The notes under the pieces: model-generated
The model's input: only the letters and a program-made list of their open reading frames with translations
The model's database searches: none
Told to the model about the DNA's origin: nothing
Position numbers and translations under genes: made by a program
DNA from: an uncultured Lachnospiraceae bacterium
Lineage (GTDB): Bacteria > Bacillota > Clostridia > Lachnospirales > Lachnospiraceae
DNA: 64,000 nucleotides
Assembly: GCA_910586715.1 (NCBI GenBank)
Contig: CAJUJG010000005.1
Span: 71,346-135,345 of the forward strand
Direction: 5' to 3'
Part shown: piece after piece, positions 7,901 through 15,941 of the stretch
Layout of the letters: the number at the start of each line of letters is the position of its first letter
How positions within the stretch are numbered: the stretch's first letter is position 1

Positions 7901-10106
7901 CTCCCTTAATGTCCTCCCATGCAAAAACCGCCTGGTAGCCGTTATAAGAAGAAAGCGTAAGTTTTGGCGCCTCAATCACTCCTTTTACGTTTTGCGCAAC
8001 AGCCTCCGACAGCTCTGTCCTGTCACTGTAAACCGCCTCCGCCTTATAAAAATACTGCGCTGCCTTTCTCTTAGGAAGTGTATCTGTATATGCTCTCACA
8101 CTGCTGTCCGATGTGTATATTAACTCATAATTTTTTCCATCTTCCGACCGGTAAATTTTATAGCCCTGCGCACCCGTGCACTTTGACCACCAGATATTGA
8201 TTTGCGGAAAACTGCCAAAGTCCTGCGCTTCCTTAACATCTATTTTCTTGATTTCGGGAACACTTACAATTTCATCGCTGTTAACCGTAAGTGCATTAAT
8301 CCGAAATGTTCTGTCATTGCCGTAATTATCTTTCCATGAGGTCAGATTAGAACTGTAAAAACTGCGTCCCTCTTCAATGATATGTACCCCTCTTTGTTTA
8401 CCGCTATCCGATGTATAGCTTCGGTCAAAATACATATTCGGACTTGTATCCGGAAAAGTCAGTACCACAGCCGCGTAATCGTCCGCATCAAACAATACAG
8501 GCGCTGCAAACTCTATTGTATGCATTCCCGCATAACCGGTTACTCCTGTCTGAGGCGTACTAAACATAGGCGTACCGCTTGTGGGATCTGTTACTTTTCC
8601 TTCTTCTATGTCAGGATTTTTATAAACCTGCAGTTCATATTTTACATTCGATGTACCAATCAAAAATGACACTGCTGTCATTTTTTCACGTACGGCATTT
8701 TCACTCTTAATCTGAAAAACCTGCGCTGCCCTTTTAACTGCAATTGTCGCGTTTGAATAAGCAGTATTTCCATAAAAATAATTATTATCATATTTTGCGG
8801 AATCACAGACCGTAAAAGCATACACCGGATTTCCCGAACCAAGAGATACATCCTCATAGGATATGTAATTATATCCTCCATCTCCATTTCCCGTTCCCCA
8901 GCTGTTTCGGATAATCCAAGCGCCGTCATTCTGAGGTCTGATGCCTTCTTTAAAGTTCTCTTTCGCGTAGTTATCATCCCAGCCTACCGCCATAATTGCA
9001 TGGTTCGTCTTTGCCGTACCGGAACCGCCGGAATTATTATAATAGGCGCCTGTTGCCGCATTCAGATATTTGGAATCGCTATAATAAGACCATGACACTG
9101 CCCCATAATCTGATATCATTCTTTTGACGACTTTTATTGCCTGCGCTTTTTTCTCTAAATCCACATTTTTGTTTTCATCCAAAATTGCACTTGCAAAATT
9201 ATATCGGTATGCATTCTCAAGATATACATCCGCATCCTGTGCCGCTGCCCGCTCCAATGCCTCCGGAAGATTTCCAGACACGTAAGGATACGTTGCTTCA
9301 TCCGCTCCTCCATTCCAATTCATAAGGCGTATTACGCCCCTTATATCATTTCCGCCATTTGTTAAATAATATTCGGGCGGGCTGGTCATCGTATCTTTGT
9401 TTGCGTTACCGAGCGCGTCATATCCTGTATTATATCCAAAATATGCAAGATGGCGTTCTGACAGATCAATCTCATCTGCGGCTGCTCCCATATCCCTTAC
9501 CGCAGATACTTCCATTGCGCCCAGCAAGGAAAAACTCCAACACGCTCCCCATGTCCCCTGATTTCTGATTGCAGGAAGATAATTTTTTTCCCGCGCGTCA
9601 TATCTTGGCAAATCAGCATTCCTTGACCTTTTGTTGGCAAGTGCATCTGTAAATGCATCCTGATTTTCGTCATACGGAACATTTTCCGGCTCAAGCCCTG
9701 TCGGACATGGATATTGCGCAGCCTCCGTTTCTATCTCCTCTGCAGTCTCTGCTGCGTTTTCAGTCTCTGGTTCTGTCACGGTCTCTGACACAGTTTCGGT
9801 TTCATTTTCATATGCAGATTCCGACTCAGACTCCGCAGTATTTTGCATATCCGTTTCCGACTCGCCAATGCCATCCTCACTGCTCTCCGATTCACTGGAA
9901 CATTCCATACTGCTCTCTGATTCGCCGCTGCTCTCACACTGCGTAAGGCTTTCTTTTTCTGTATTCTCTTCATTTTGATCCGTTTCGCTTTCTGCTTCCG
10001 AATGCTCCTGCATTTGCGCCGCATACAGCCTTATCTCTGAAAACGGTGAAATAAGCAACGCTAATGCCAATGCCAGTGCAATGAATCTCTTTATCGTTCC
10101 GGTCAT
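4944..10106 (-). CDS. Giant secreted papain-like (C1) cysteine peptidase with FnIII-like and C-terminal repeats
   Basis: 1720 residues. Signal peptide about 1-30, then a Glu/Ser-rich linker (about 31-135). The C1 peptidase domain (about 160-440) has all catalytic parts: QGTWGACWSFS (Cys near 189), TNHAIMAVGWD (His near 367) and IIRNSWGTG (Asn near 400). A lectin-like region (about 445-610) follows, as in clostridial C1 surface peptidases. Next are several fibronectin-III-like modules (about 615-1210), one Ig-like module (about 1215-1320), and four repeats with the pattern YTG...DY..SYKNN (about 1330-1720). No sortase signal or SLH domain is visible, so the anchoring mode is open. The ribosome site is an AGG six bases before ATG. 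It begins the run that includes tadA. Probably degrades host or dietary protein, or processes surface proteins; the target is unknown. Confidence 0.9.
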   Translation of the reverse strand: MTGTIKRFIALALALALLISPFSEIRLYAAQMQEHSEAESETDQNEENTEKESLTQCESSGESESSMECSSESESSEDGIGESETDMQNTAESESESAYENETETVSETVTEPETENAAETAEEIETEAAQYPCPTGLEPENVPYDENQDAFTDALANKRSRNADLPRYDAREKNYLPAIRNQGTWGACWSFSLLGAMEVSAVRDMGAAADEIDLSERHLAYFGYNTGYDALGNANKDTMTSPPEYYLTNGGNDIRGVIRLMNWNGGADEATYPYVSGNLPEALERAAAQDADVYLENAYRYNFASAILDENKNVDLEKKAQAIKVVKRMISDYGAVSWSYYSDSKYLNAATGAYYNNSGGSGTAKTNHAIMAVGWDDNYAKENFKEGIRPQNDGAWIIRNSWGTGNGDGGYNYISYEDVSLGSGNPVYAFTVCDSAKYDNNYFYGNTAYSNATIAVKRAAQVFQIKSENAVREKMTAVSFLIGTSNVKYELQVYKNPDIEEGKVTDPTSGTPMFSTPQTGVTGYAGMHTIEFAAPVLFDADDYAAVVLTFPDTSPNMYFDRSYTSDSGKQRGVHIIEEGRSFYSSNLTSWKDNYGNDRTFRINALTVNSDEIVSVPEIKKIDVKEAQDFGSFPQINIWWSKCTGAQGYKIYRSEDGKNYELIYTSDSSVRAYTDTLPKRKAAQYFYKAEAVYSDRTELSEAVAQNVKGVIEAPKLTLSSYNGYQAVFAWEDIKGADGYELWRVLDNGNEDAEDVHVEDFTSGDAYSYVIDTDGWALGNYYYKLRAVHGNEYTNWSTACINRNLTWRQNSYYRAYFEWIPVSGASSYKLFHKVNGKTFSATVKNASALMNMESANYRPCDEHQYYVKAYDESGKEIIPETGVSSTIVFQMKPDAVSIQRIEYDYENTVAITWDGSLGADRTAIYRSETASDKGELIAEIDAQTDTFYYEDTVSKGKTYWYYLVPSAMRTDGGWTKGQPALSDKVLTFPETVTLEAAQYMEGNGVNLVWKTAKGAEGYIIERSDNQGDFRVLNVLEGNSAAAYTDKTVEAGNRYRYRIQSYFTAEDGSRIGVPAIRVLDTAVLPRPAAFSTIAEQKQGGQTVVRLLWDAEQNVQSYTIYRSETSKQDTPKYVCIAKNITEGQYIDNTVVPDTSYSYKLAVTVNGLNSDLEKTEAKTITTRPVLTALEMSIEDIEIARDTWKAFKIMPKPAHYPYEQELIWSAYDENDNVLEIVQKNDTLVINGMDGKEILYISDDRIYAVCASDTAKITLTAAIDGISAACKIFAYRNDFWVTGVKNLTYTGAALKQDAQVYDGNRLLTEGIDYTVTYKNNIKVSVEETQKSKKPVMTVKGKGSYTGIQTLNFEILPEPDADVSKKTILKTKVKNIGMFEYMGEALEPKPVVKDGSRTLIEGTDYKLSYKNNDIPGKAAIVIHGMNGYKGTKEVPFTVCYNIQKDEAELMRFVFETQEVAYAKGGAKPALHVYCGNQLLEENTDYKLSYKNNTSVAAASDKKAPAVVITGKGSYKGKREAVFTIVKQDIGGLMLLAKDKVYTKKAGKFETSFVIVDKNGNRLSSGKDYDKASVKYTYADTGKPVGKDDMVLQGTQLCVTVNAAESGAYYGSVSGLYRIAAYDIGKAKVTVEAQTYTGSELEPDSDTGVCVSYKGYDSELAQGVDYEITGYDNNIKKGTAKLYIKGIGDFGGTKTVKFKIKTKPFQWWWQNK

Positions 10107-10167
10107 ATCACAAACCTGTTCCTTTCTATTTCCTTTCTACCACCCAAGCCTTTTGTAAATTTTAAAA

Positions 10168-10208
10168 AACCGCCTGCACTTCACAGCACATAAAGCGGCT
10201 TTTTTTAC
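10168..10208. terminator. Probable bidirectional terminator
   Basis: CCGC (10170-10173) pairs with GCGG (10195-10198), with an inner TGC/GCA pairing. It is flanked by T6-7 on both strands. It lies just downstream of the minus-strand membrane-protein gene (10205) and separates it from the peptidase gene. Confidence 0.5.
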
Positions 10209-10744
10209 TTTTCACTCATCTTTTTAAAGCTTTCCAACAATTCCCGCTGCATGTTCTGCACCCGATCAGACAACTCCCGATGTGACTTCGGAATCGTAAG
10301 ATAACAGGCAATTCCCAAAAACAGAAATGGCACCAACACTTCCATAAAAAACACAACGCCCAAGACCGGTATCTGCGCCACCGCCTCCTGAAAATACCCT
10401 TGCAGATTGCTCATATAATTGTTAAAATTCAGTGCCAAATTACTCAGCGCCCAAAAATAAAAAACCACATTAACACGCCACGTACCATTTGGACTGATGA
10501 AAACATAAATCCAAAACAACTGAAACAGCGGTCGCAGAACATCCGTTGCGAGGCGAAAACCTGCTCCTATCTGCTGCAATGCAATAATACTCAAAAGCGC
10601 ATGCACAATCCAATAGACCGCCAACGCCCAAAAAATAGTCCGCTTTGTTTTTATCCAATGTTTTACCTCCGGATCCGCATTATACATTCGTTCTTTTTCT
10701 TCCGCCAACTGCTGTTTTGACACTCTTCGTTCTTCTTTATTCAT
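10205..10744 (-). CDS. Small polytopic membrane protein, unknown function
   Basis: 179 residues. A charged, helical N-terminus (about 1-35) is followed by about four membrane helices (starting near 36, 70, 92 and 120) and a charged C-terminal helix. An AAGGGGG site lies seven bases before the ATG. It is the third gene of a minus-strand operon after a diguanylate cyclase and a binding lipoprotein, 15 bases from the latter. No recognised family. The context suggests an accessory to signalling or transport, but it does not look like an ABC permease (no EAA loop seen). Confidence 0.7.
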   Translation of the reverse strand: MNKEERRVSKQQLAEEKERMYNADPEVKHWIKTKRTIFWALAVYWIVHALLSIIALQQIGAGFRLATDVLRPLFQLFWIYVFISPNGTWRVNVVFYFWALSNLALNFNNYMSNLQGYFQEAVAQIPVLGVVFFMEVLVPFLFLGIACYLTIPKSHRELSDRVQNMQRELLESFKKMSEK

Positions 10745-10759
10745 CGTAAAGCCCCCTTG

Positions 10760-11554
10760 TCATTCACGTACAATAACCACTTGTTTTGCCGTCGTATAAG
10801 GATGCGAAAAATCCACATGCTCCAACCGATCCGGCGTAATCGTAATACCGGATACCGCCACGGACGACATGCCTCTTTCCACAGACACAATTACCGAATC
10901 AAACGCCGTATTCTCCACTTCCAGCTTCATATCCAGCTCATCACAGACCGCTTTCATAATATCAATATCTATCCCGATAATCTGCCCATCCTCTGTCATA
11001 TTCTCATACGGCGGAAACTCTGCGTTCGTTATCATCGACATGACACCATTTGCATACGAATCCTTATTCTGTCCGTCATAAGCGGTAGTCTCCGCCTCCC
11101 CCATAATCCAGGCATCCTTAATATAATCCAACGTTCCGTCATTTTCCAGCTTTTCCAATGCTGCATTGATTTGTTCCAGCAATTCAGGATTGTTCTTATT
11201 GACAGCAATCCCATATTCCTCCTCCGCAAAAGGCTCATCCAACAGCTTTAAACCGCTCACTTCTTCCACAAACACTTTTGCAGGCATATCATCAATAATC
11301 ACCGCATCAATAACACCCTTTTTCAGCGCTGTCGCGGCATCTATTCCACGATTAAAACGCACTACTTCCGCATTCTCAATATCACTGGCATATATATCTC
11401 CTGTCGTTTTACGCTGTACACCTATCTTCTTTCCGTTCAAATCATCAAGTGAACTGACTGTATTGACAACCGATTCATCCCCGCAGCCTGATACCATTAT
11501 TATCAAAAACACGGTTACAGCTGTTAAAGCTGTTTTCCCGAAAGCGTTCTTCAT
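10760..11554 (-). CDS. Amino-acid-type (family 3) ABC substrate-binding lipoprotein
   Basis: 264 residues. A lipoprotein signal ends in the lipobox VSGC, then comes a family-3 periplasmic-binding fold. SLDDLNGKKIGVQ is the usual first strand, and a C-terminal GITITPDRLEHVDFSHPY is the classic SBP_bac_3 motif. Such proteins bind amino acids or similar small polar ligands outside the membrane. The start at 11554 has GGAGG five bases upstream; the earlier GTG at 11566 contains that ribosome site. It starts 12 bases after the diguanylate cyclase stop. No permease or ATPase genes are nearby, so it may serve as a ligand sensor rather than an importer. Confidence 0.86.
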   Translation of the reverse strand: MKNAFGKTALTAVTVFLIIMVSGCGDESVVNTVSSLDDLNGKKIGVQRKTTGDIYASDIENAEVVRFNRGIDAATALKKGVIDAVIIDDMPAKVFVEEVSGLKLLDEPFAEEEYGIAVNKNNPELLEQINAALEKLENDGTLDYIKDAWIMGEAETTAYDGQNKDSYANGVMSMITNAEFPPYENMTEDGQIIGIDIDIMKAVCDELDMKLEVENTAFDSVIVSVERGMSSVAVSGITITPDRLEHVDFSHPYTTAKQVVIVRE

Positions 11555-11566
11555 AAATACCTCCAC

Positions 11567-12814
11567 TTATGCAACGACTTGATTTCTTCCATTATTTTTA
11601 CCTACATAAAGCTTCTCGTCCGCTTTCTTAATGACATTTTCATACCGAATATACTCCGTTCCATCAGCAACGCCAAAGGTCATTGTAATATCCATTTTTG
11701 TTTTTTCATATATAAAGTCGTGCTCCAAAATACTTTCACGCAGCTGCCGTGTTTTTGCAACCGTCTCCTCATATCCAAGCCTATATACCAGCAGGAATTC
11801 CTCCCCGCCCCATCGGCTTGCAAAACCATAGTCCGAAACATTTTTCTTAATCAAATCAGATACTTCCTGCAGTACAAAGTCTCCTGCATCATGTCCATAT
11901 GTATCGTTTACTTTCTTGAAAAAATCAATATCGCACATGACAACACAGTATAATTCATTTTTCTGAGAAATTGCTGACAGCATATTGTGACCGCTTCTTC
12001 TATTATAAAGCTCCGTCAGCGCATCCCGTTCAATCAGTTTCTGAAGATTATCCCGCATTTTCAGCGCATAAAGACCGATTGAACCGATCTCATCATTGCG
12101 CTTCACAACGCAGTTTCCGAGTGTCGACCTTAAATTTCCTTCCGAAATCGCTTTCAAAAAACGATTAATGCCATTAATATCTGCAATCATACTTGATGAA
12201 AATTTAAGTGTAATAATAACAGAAACAACAATCATAATGACGGAAAATACAGCAAACCATATAATAACTTCTATTATTTTTTTATAAACCAAATCTTTTT
12301 GTTTACCGGCAAATATCATGCCCACAATCTCTCCGCCTGCGTTTTTAAGCGGAACATAGTACCCGATATACTTGCTGCCGTTTATCGTCAGATTTTTCGA
12401 AAAATACCGCTGCCCCTGATTTAACACAATCTCCGTTACCTCATTGACCGCCTTTGTATCCACAGCAGAGATGCCGTATTCATCCTCTATCGTGGTCATT
12501 ATACGTAAATTGTCCCAAAAAAAAGTCGTATCAATCTGCGACTGTTCCTTAATCCGCAAAAGCATCGTAGAATCCGTGATATTCAAATCCCCTTTGAGCA
12601 GCATCTCATTCTCATAGCGATAGTCTCCGCTTATCGCAAAATTCAGACAGTCCAACAGTGTGTCTGTGGTTGAAACCAGTTCGTTCCGAATACTCTGTGT
12701 ATAAAAACCATAAAATAATGTCACACCGGTGACCGTAATCAAACAGCTCAGTAAAATAATAGGAAATATAACTATGGGAAGAAGCTTTTTACGGATACCT
12801 CCATTTGTCTCCAT
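11567..12814 (-). CDS. Membrane diguanylate cyclase: Cache sensor, HAMP, GGDEF
   Basis: 415 residues. Two membrane helices (about 10-32 and 180-205) enclose an extracytoplasmic Cache-like sensor containing YFSKNLTINGSKYIGYYVPL and VGMIFAG. A HAMP-like linker and a C-terminal GGDEF domain follow. The active-site motif is intact as RWGGEEF, with CDIDFFKKVND as the metal/GTP site, so c-di-GMP synthesis is expected. An RxxD inhibitory site at the usual distance is not visible, which suggests weak product inhibition. The start is ATG 12814, after AAGGAGG; a TTG three bases earlier is also possible. First gene of an operon with a binding lipoprotein and a membrane protein. Confidence 0.88.
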   Translation of the reverse strand: METNGGIRKKLLPIVIFPIILLSCLITVTGVTLFYGFYTQSIRNELVSTTDTLLDCLNFAISGDYRYENEMLLKGDLNITDSTMLLRIKEQSQIDTTFFWDNLRIMTTIEDEYGISAVDTKAVNEVTEIVLNQGQRYFSKNLTINGSKYIGYYVPLKNAGGEIVGMIFAGKQKDLVYKKIIEVIIWFAVFSVIMIVVSVIITLKFSSSMIADINGINRFLKAISEGNLRSTLGNCVVKRNDEIGSIGLYALKMRDNLQKLIERDALTELYNRRSGHNMLSAISQKNELYCVVMCDIDFFKKVNDTYGHDAGDFVLQEVSDLIKKNVSDYGFASRWGGEEFLLVYRLGYEETVAKTRQLRESILEHDFIYEKTKMDITMTFGVADGTEYIRYENVIKKADEKLYVGKNNGRNQVVA

Positions 12815-13006
12815 CAATAGATTATCCTCCTTTATCTTTTTAATCATAGCATAATTGATTTTTCTTGGCAACGTGTTTCTGAGCAGTAACCTTGTCATTA
12901 CTGTGTCTGCTCCTCCCGCAGGCATTTCTGTCATTTTTAATGCAAATCCAGTTATTGTGTGTTATACTTGAGAAAATCAGATATTATATGAAAGGAACGG
13001 TATACA

Positions 13007-15058
13007 ATGGCATTTCAGAAAAAATGTCCCTTATGCAGTGCAAAAATGAATAAAATCAATGGGGTGCTTACATGCCCTGACTGTGGTTATAATGAGTCTT
13101 TTAACCGCTCATCCTATACCACCTCCAGCTCAAACGCAACCATAAGCGCCAATACGAGCGAATCGTCGCGTGCGCTGTATCAGACGCCTGCACAATCCGA
13201 GGGTACAGCACAAAATGCATACGGGCAAAGCAGCCTAAGACCATATGAGCAATACTTAAATCAGCAGCAGGCGAATAATCCCTCCGGGCAAAGCTTCGCA
13301 GAAATTACAGCACAAAGACGCGCTCTATACGGCGACGAACGACCAAACTCATCCAATCGCATTATTCTTGTGTGTGCTATACTGATTGTCTTATTTCTTG
13401 TGGTTCTTGTCCCTGTTGTCATAAGCTTCTTCTCTGCCACAGGCACAGCCGATAAAGCCCGCACATCAGCAGACAGCGAATACGTCAATGAGGCAGACAA
13501 TCAATACAGCCCTTATACGGATTATGATCTTCAAATGGATGATTCACAGGAAAAGGCTGCAATAACAGTTCCTCAGTCTTTATTTTTCACGCAGACAATG
13601 TGCCTTATTTTTGACAAAGATATTGACGAGCTGCGCGCAGACGACTCCGGGAAAATTGTTTCCCTTCATCTTTATGAAGTAAACTACGATTACATGGCAG
13701 TTGATTATGTTCTTGCAGACGGAACAAGCGGTACGGTTTATCCTGCTTCTCAGGATCCTGATATCAGTGAAGACCTTACCTGCTTTATAAACCTAGAAGA
13801 GCTTTACCTCGAAGAAGCTTCTTACCGCAGCGTGAATTTGGATGGGCTTGACAAACTGCATACACTCTACTATGACGGCTATGTCAGCGATATTAGAGAT
13901 GCCATTCCTCCATCTCAAATTACAGAGCTTGGTCTGTACGATGTTACTTTTTCCGTTTCTGACCTGAGCGCTTTTACCAATGTCGAAAGCCTTTACATTA
14001 ATGGCAGTATGCTCTCAGACATTTCCGGTATTTCAGATCTGCCAAACTTAAAGCGTTTGACCATTATGGACAGCGATTTCATTGATGACCTTTCCGCATT
14101 GTATCAGGCAACACAGCTCGAATCGCTTTATATTGAATCAAATTCGATACGGGATGTAAGTTTCTTAACAGAATTTGAGAACCTGAAAGAACTCACCATT
14201 ATCGGAAGCAAAGTTCTTGATTTTAATCCGCTTGCAGCATGTACAAAACTTGAAAAACTGTATCTTTTGGAGAACTATGAAGCAACAGATTATGAATTTG
14301 TAAAAAGTCTTACAGGTCTTAAGGAATTCGGTTTGATGACAAGTTTTGATTTTGATGATTCTGATATGCCTGATTTATCGGCACTCAGCAATGTCACAAA
14401 ACTATATCTTGGAAAATATGAAAGTTTTGACAACTTAAAATACATGACAAATGTCGAGACGCTTATCATTAACGATGGCGGCTACGGTGATTTTGGCAGC
14501 AGTAACGCACTTTTATCGCTCCCGAATCTGCGCTCTCTTTCTGTGATAAACAGTTCCATTTCACCGGAAATGATAAAACAAATATCAGAGGTTGAAGGGC
14601 TCGAATCTTTGGATTTATATTCAAGCTATCTTTGGGGAGACATCAGCCCAATTATCAATATGCCCCATTTGAACGAACTGCACCTTAACTATGCATCTTA
14701 TATGCTTGATACAGACAATGTCGCAGTAAATGAAAACCTGCGTATTTTGGACATGCGCAACGCTATTATTTTCAAGAACAATGCTGACCAATGGGCTGAC
14801 CGCGAAGACATTGACATTGAAAAGCTGCAGAACGCGATTGCAAACCTGCATGGCATGGAACAGCTCACACTTGAAGATTTGATGATAAACAGCGTGGATT
14901 TCGCAGCAGAAATGAAAAACTTAAAATTATTAAATATCACGGATAACTACGTAACCTCGCTTTCACCTCTTAAGGACCTTCCAAAACTTCAGGTTATTGT
15001 ATGTGAATCCAACCCGATTTCCGATACCGCAGACCTGGATGATATTTTAGTAAAATAA
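13007..15058 (+). CDS. Zinc-ribbon, membrane-anchored leucine-rich-repeat protein
   Basis: 683 residues. The N-terminus has a zinc ribbon (C7, C10, C23, C26), then a Ser/Thr/Gln-rich linker, one membrane helix (about 118-143) and an extracellular region. About residues 250-680 form irregular leucine-rich repeats of roughly 20-22 residues (such as NVESLYINGSMLSDISGI and LPNLKRLTIMDSDF), of the internalin-like SDS22 type. The layout puts the ribbon in the cytoplasm and the LRR outside. AAAGGA lies ten bases before ATG. It is transcribed alone, opposite to its neighbours, and ends in a hairpin element at 15074. Probably a surface sensing or binding protein; partner unknown. Confidence 0.82.
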   Translation: MAFQKKCPLCSAKMNKINGVLTCPDCGYNESFNRSSYTTSSSNATISANTSESSRALYQTPAQSEGTAQNAYGQSSLRPYEQYLNQQQANNPSGQSFAEITAQRRALYGDERPNSSNRIILVCAILIVLFLVVLVPVVISFFSATGTADKARTSADSEYVNEADNQYSPYTDYDLQMDDSQEKAAITVPQSLFFTQTMCLIFDKDIDELRADDSGKIVSLHLYEVNYDYMAVDYVLADGTSGTVYPASQDPDISEDLTCFINLEELYLEEASYRSVNLDGLDKLHTLYYDGYVSDIRDAIPPSQITELGLYDVTFSVSDLSAFTNVESLYINGSMLSDISGISDLPNLKRLTIMDSDFIDDLSALYQATQLESLYIESNSIRDVSFLTEFENLKELTIIGSKVLDFNPLAACTKLEKLYLLENYEATDYEFVKSLTGLKEFGLMTSFDFDDSDMPDLSALSNVTKLYLGKYESFDNLKYMTNVETLIINDGGYGDFGSSNALLSLPNLRSLSVINSSISPEMIKQISEVEGLESLDLYSSYLWGDISPIINMPHLNELHLNYASYMLDTDNVAVNENLRILDMRNAIIFKNNADQWADREDIDIEKLQNAIANLHGMEQLTLEDLMINSVDFAAEMKNLKLLNITDNYVTSLSPLKDLPKLQVIVCESNPISDTADLDDILVK

Positions 15059-15073
15059 AAAACAGCATAAAAT

Positions 15074-15165
15074 CGAGTAGGGGAAGAGCTATCTTCCCCT
15101 ACTCGTGCGCCGGGCATCCGTCAGTGTCAGTCGGCATGTTTCCTTTGGATGCCCGTGTGCATAAC
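15074..15165. repeat. Intergenic hairpin repeat, copy A
   Basis: Two-part element between convergent genes. Part 1 (15074-15105) is a perfect 14-bp inverted repeat, arms CGAGTAGGGGAAGA and its complement, loop GCTA. Part 2 (15112-15154) pairs GGGCATCC with GGATGCCC and ends GTGTGCATAA. It shares layout and sequence blocks with copies at 32906 and 53491. No T-run follows either hairpin, so it may be a mobile or structural repeat as much as a terminator. Confidence 0.65.
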
Positions 15166-15171
15166 AGCTTC

Positions 15172-15930
15172 TTAACTCCTGCACAGAACAATTACCTGCT
15201 CTAAAACTTTCTCCGAAAACATTTCTTCATTTCTTATAAAACAAATGTTCTCATTCCTGTCCATCCTATTTCTCAGGCTGTCCGGTGCAATTGCATAATC
15301 CGCTCTTTCAAGCATAGGCAAGTCAAACTCACTGTCACCGGCAGCTATAATCGTCCTAATGCCTAGCCGGGCTTTTAGTCTTGCAACCGCTTCGCCTTTA
15401 TTCAATTGTTTCGGAACAATATATACCTTTACCCCATTGTGAAAAACATCCACTTTTCCAGTATCCAAAGCATTGCGCAAATCTTTTACGACAAGTTCCG
15501 GCTCATTGCACTTCGTAAAAACAAACAGATCTCGCAACAGACGCAAGTCAAATATTCTACGCCCATCATCACGCAAGAGCAAAAATCCCTTTTCGGTCTC
15601 AGCTTTCGACTCCTGTATCCGCCTCAAGGACTCCAAATACCATTCCGAATCTTCCACACCGTTTTTTAACAAAATGCCCCCGTTGCAAACAAGCGCATAC
15701 TGCGGCGTATGAATTCCCAAATCAATTCTCCCATATTGTTCGACCGTCCTCGTCGTAGTTGGCACAAAAACCGTTTTTTCTGCGACCTCTTTCAGAAGCT
15801 CAAAAGTCCGGCTTGTGATAAATGAGATTTCCCTTCCCTGATACTGTTCGACATTTATTTTATCTGCACCAATGTCATGCTTATACGAATAAATGAGTGT
15901 ATTGTCCAAATCACAATTGAATAGATACAC
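15172..15930 (-). CDS. HAD-family phosphatase of the Ter locus
   Basis: 252 residues. The HAD core starts at once with FNCDLDNTLIYSYK, giving the nucleophile and acid/base pair DxD. Motif IV is IAAGDSEFDLPML, and a cap domain lies between (about 55-175), as in the Cof/sucrose-phosphatase subgroup. HAD phosphatases are among the enzymes proposed to make a small metabolite in Ter systems; here it would dephosphorylate an intermediate. The GTG start at 15930 is preferred because AGGTGGAG lies four bases upstream; a GTG at 15945 overlaps the ATPase stop as GTGA but lacks a ribosome site. Last gene of the run that starts at 24531. Confidence 0.82.
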   Translation of the reverse strand: MYLFNCDLDNTLIYSYKHDIGADKINVEQYQGREISFITSRTFELLKEVAEKTVFVPTTTRTVEQYGRIDLGIHTPQYALVCNGGILLKNGVEDSEWYLESLRRIQESKAETEKGFLLLRDDGRRIFDLRLLRDLFVFTKCNEPELVVKDLRNALDTGKVDVFHNGVKVYIVPKQLNKGEAVARLKARLGIRTIIAAGDSEFDLPMLERADYAIAPDSLRNRMDRNENICFIRNEEMFSEKVLEQVIVLCRS

Positions 15931-15941
15931 TTCGCTCCACC

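Noticed and set aside
9700..10020. Long open frames opposite the Glu/Ser-rich linker of the peptidase
   Set aside because: Low-complexity GAA/TCT-type codons leave open shadow frames on the other strand; none has a ribosome site.
15074..15154. A simple rho-independent terminator pair for the convergent genes
   Set aside because: Neither hairpin has a T-run, and the same blocks recur elsewhere, so a repeat element explains it better, though termination is not excluded.
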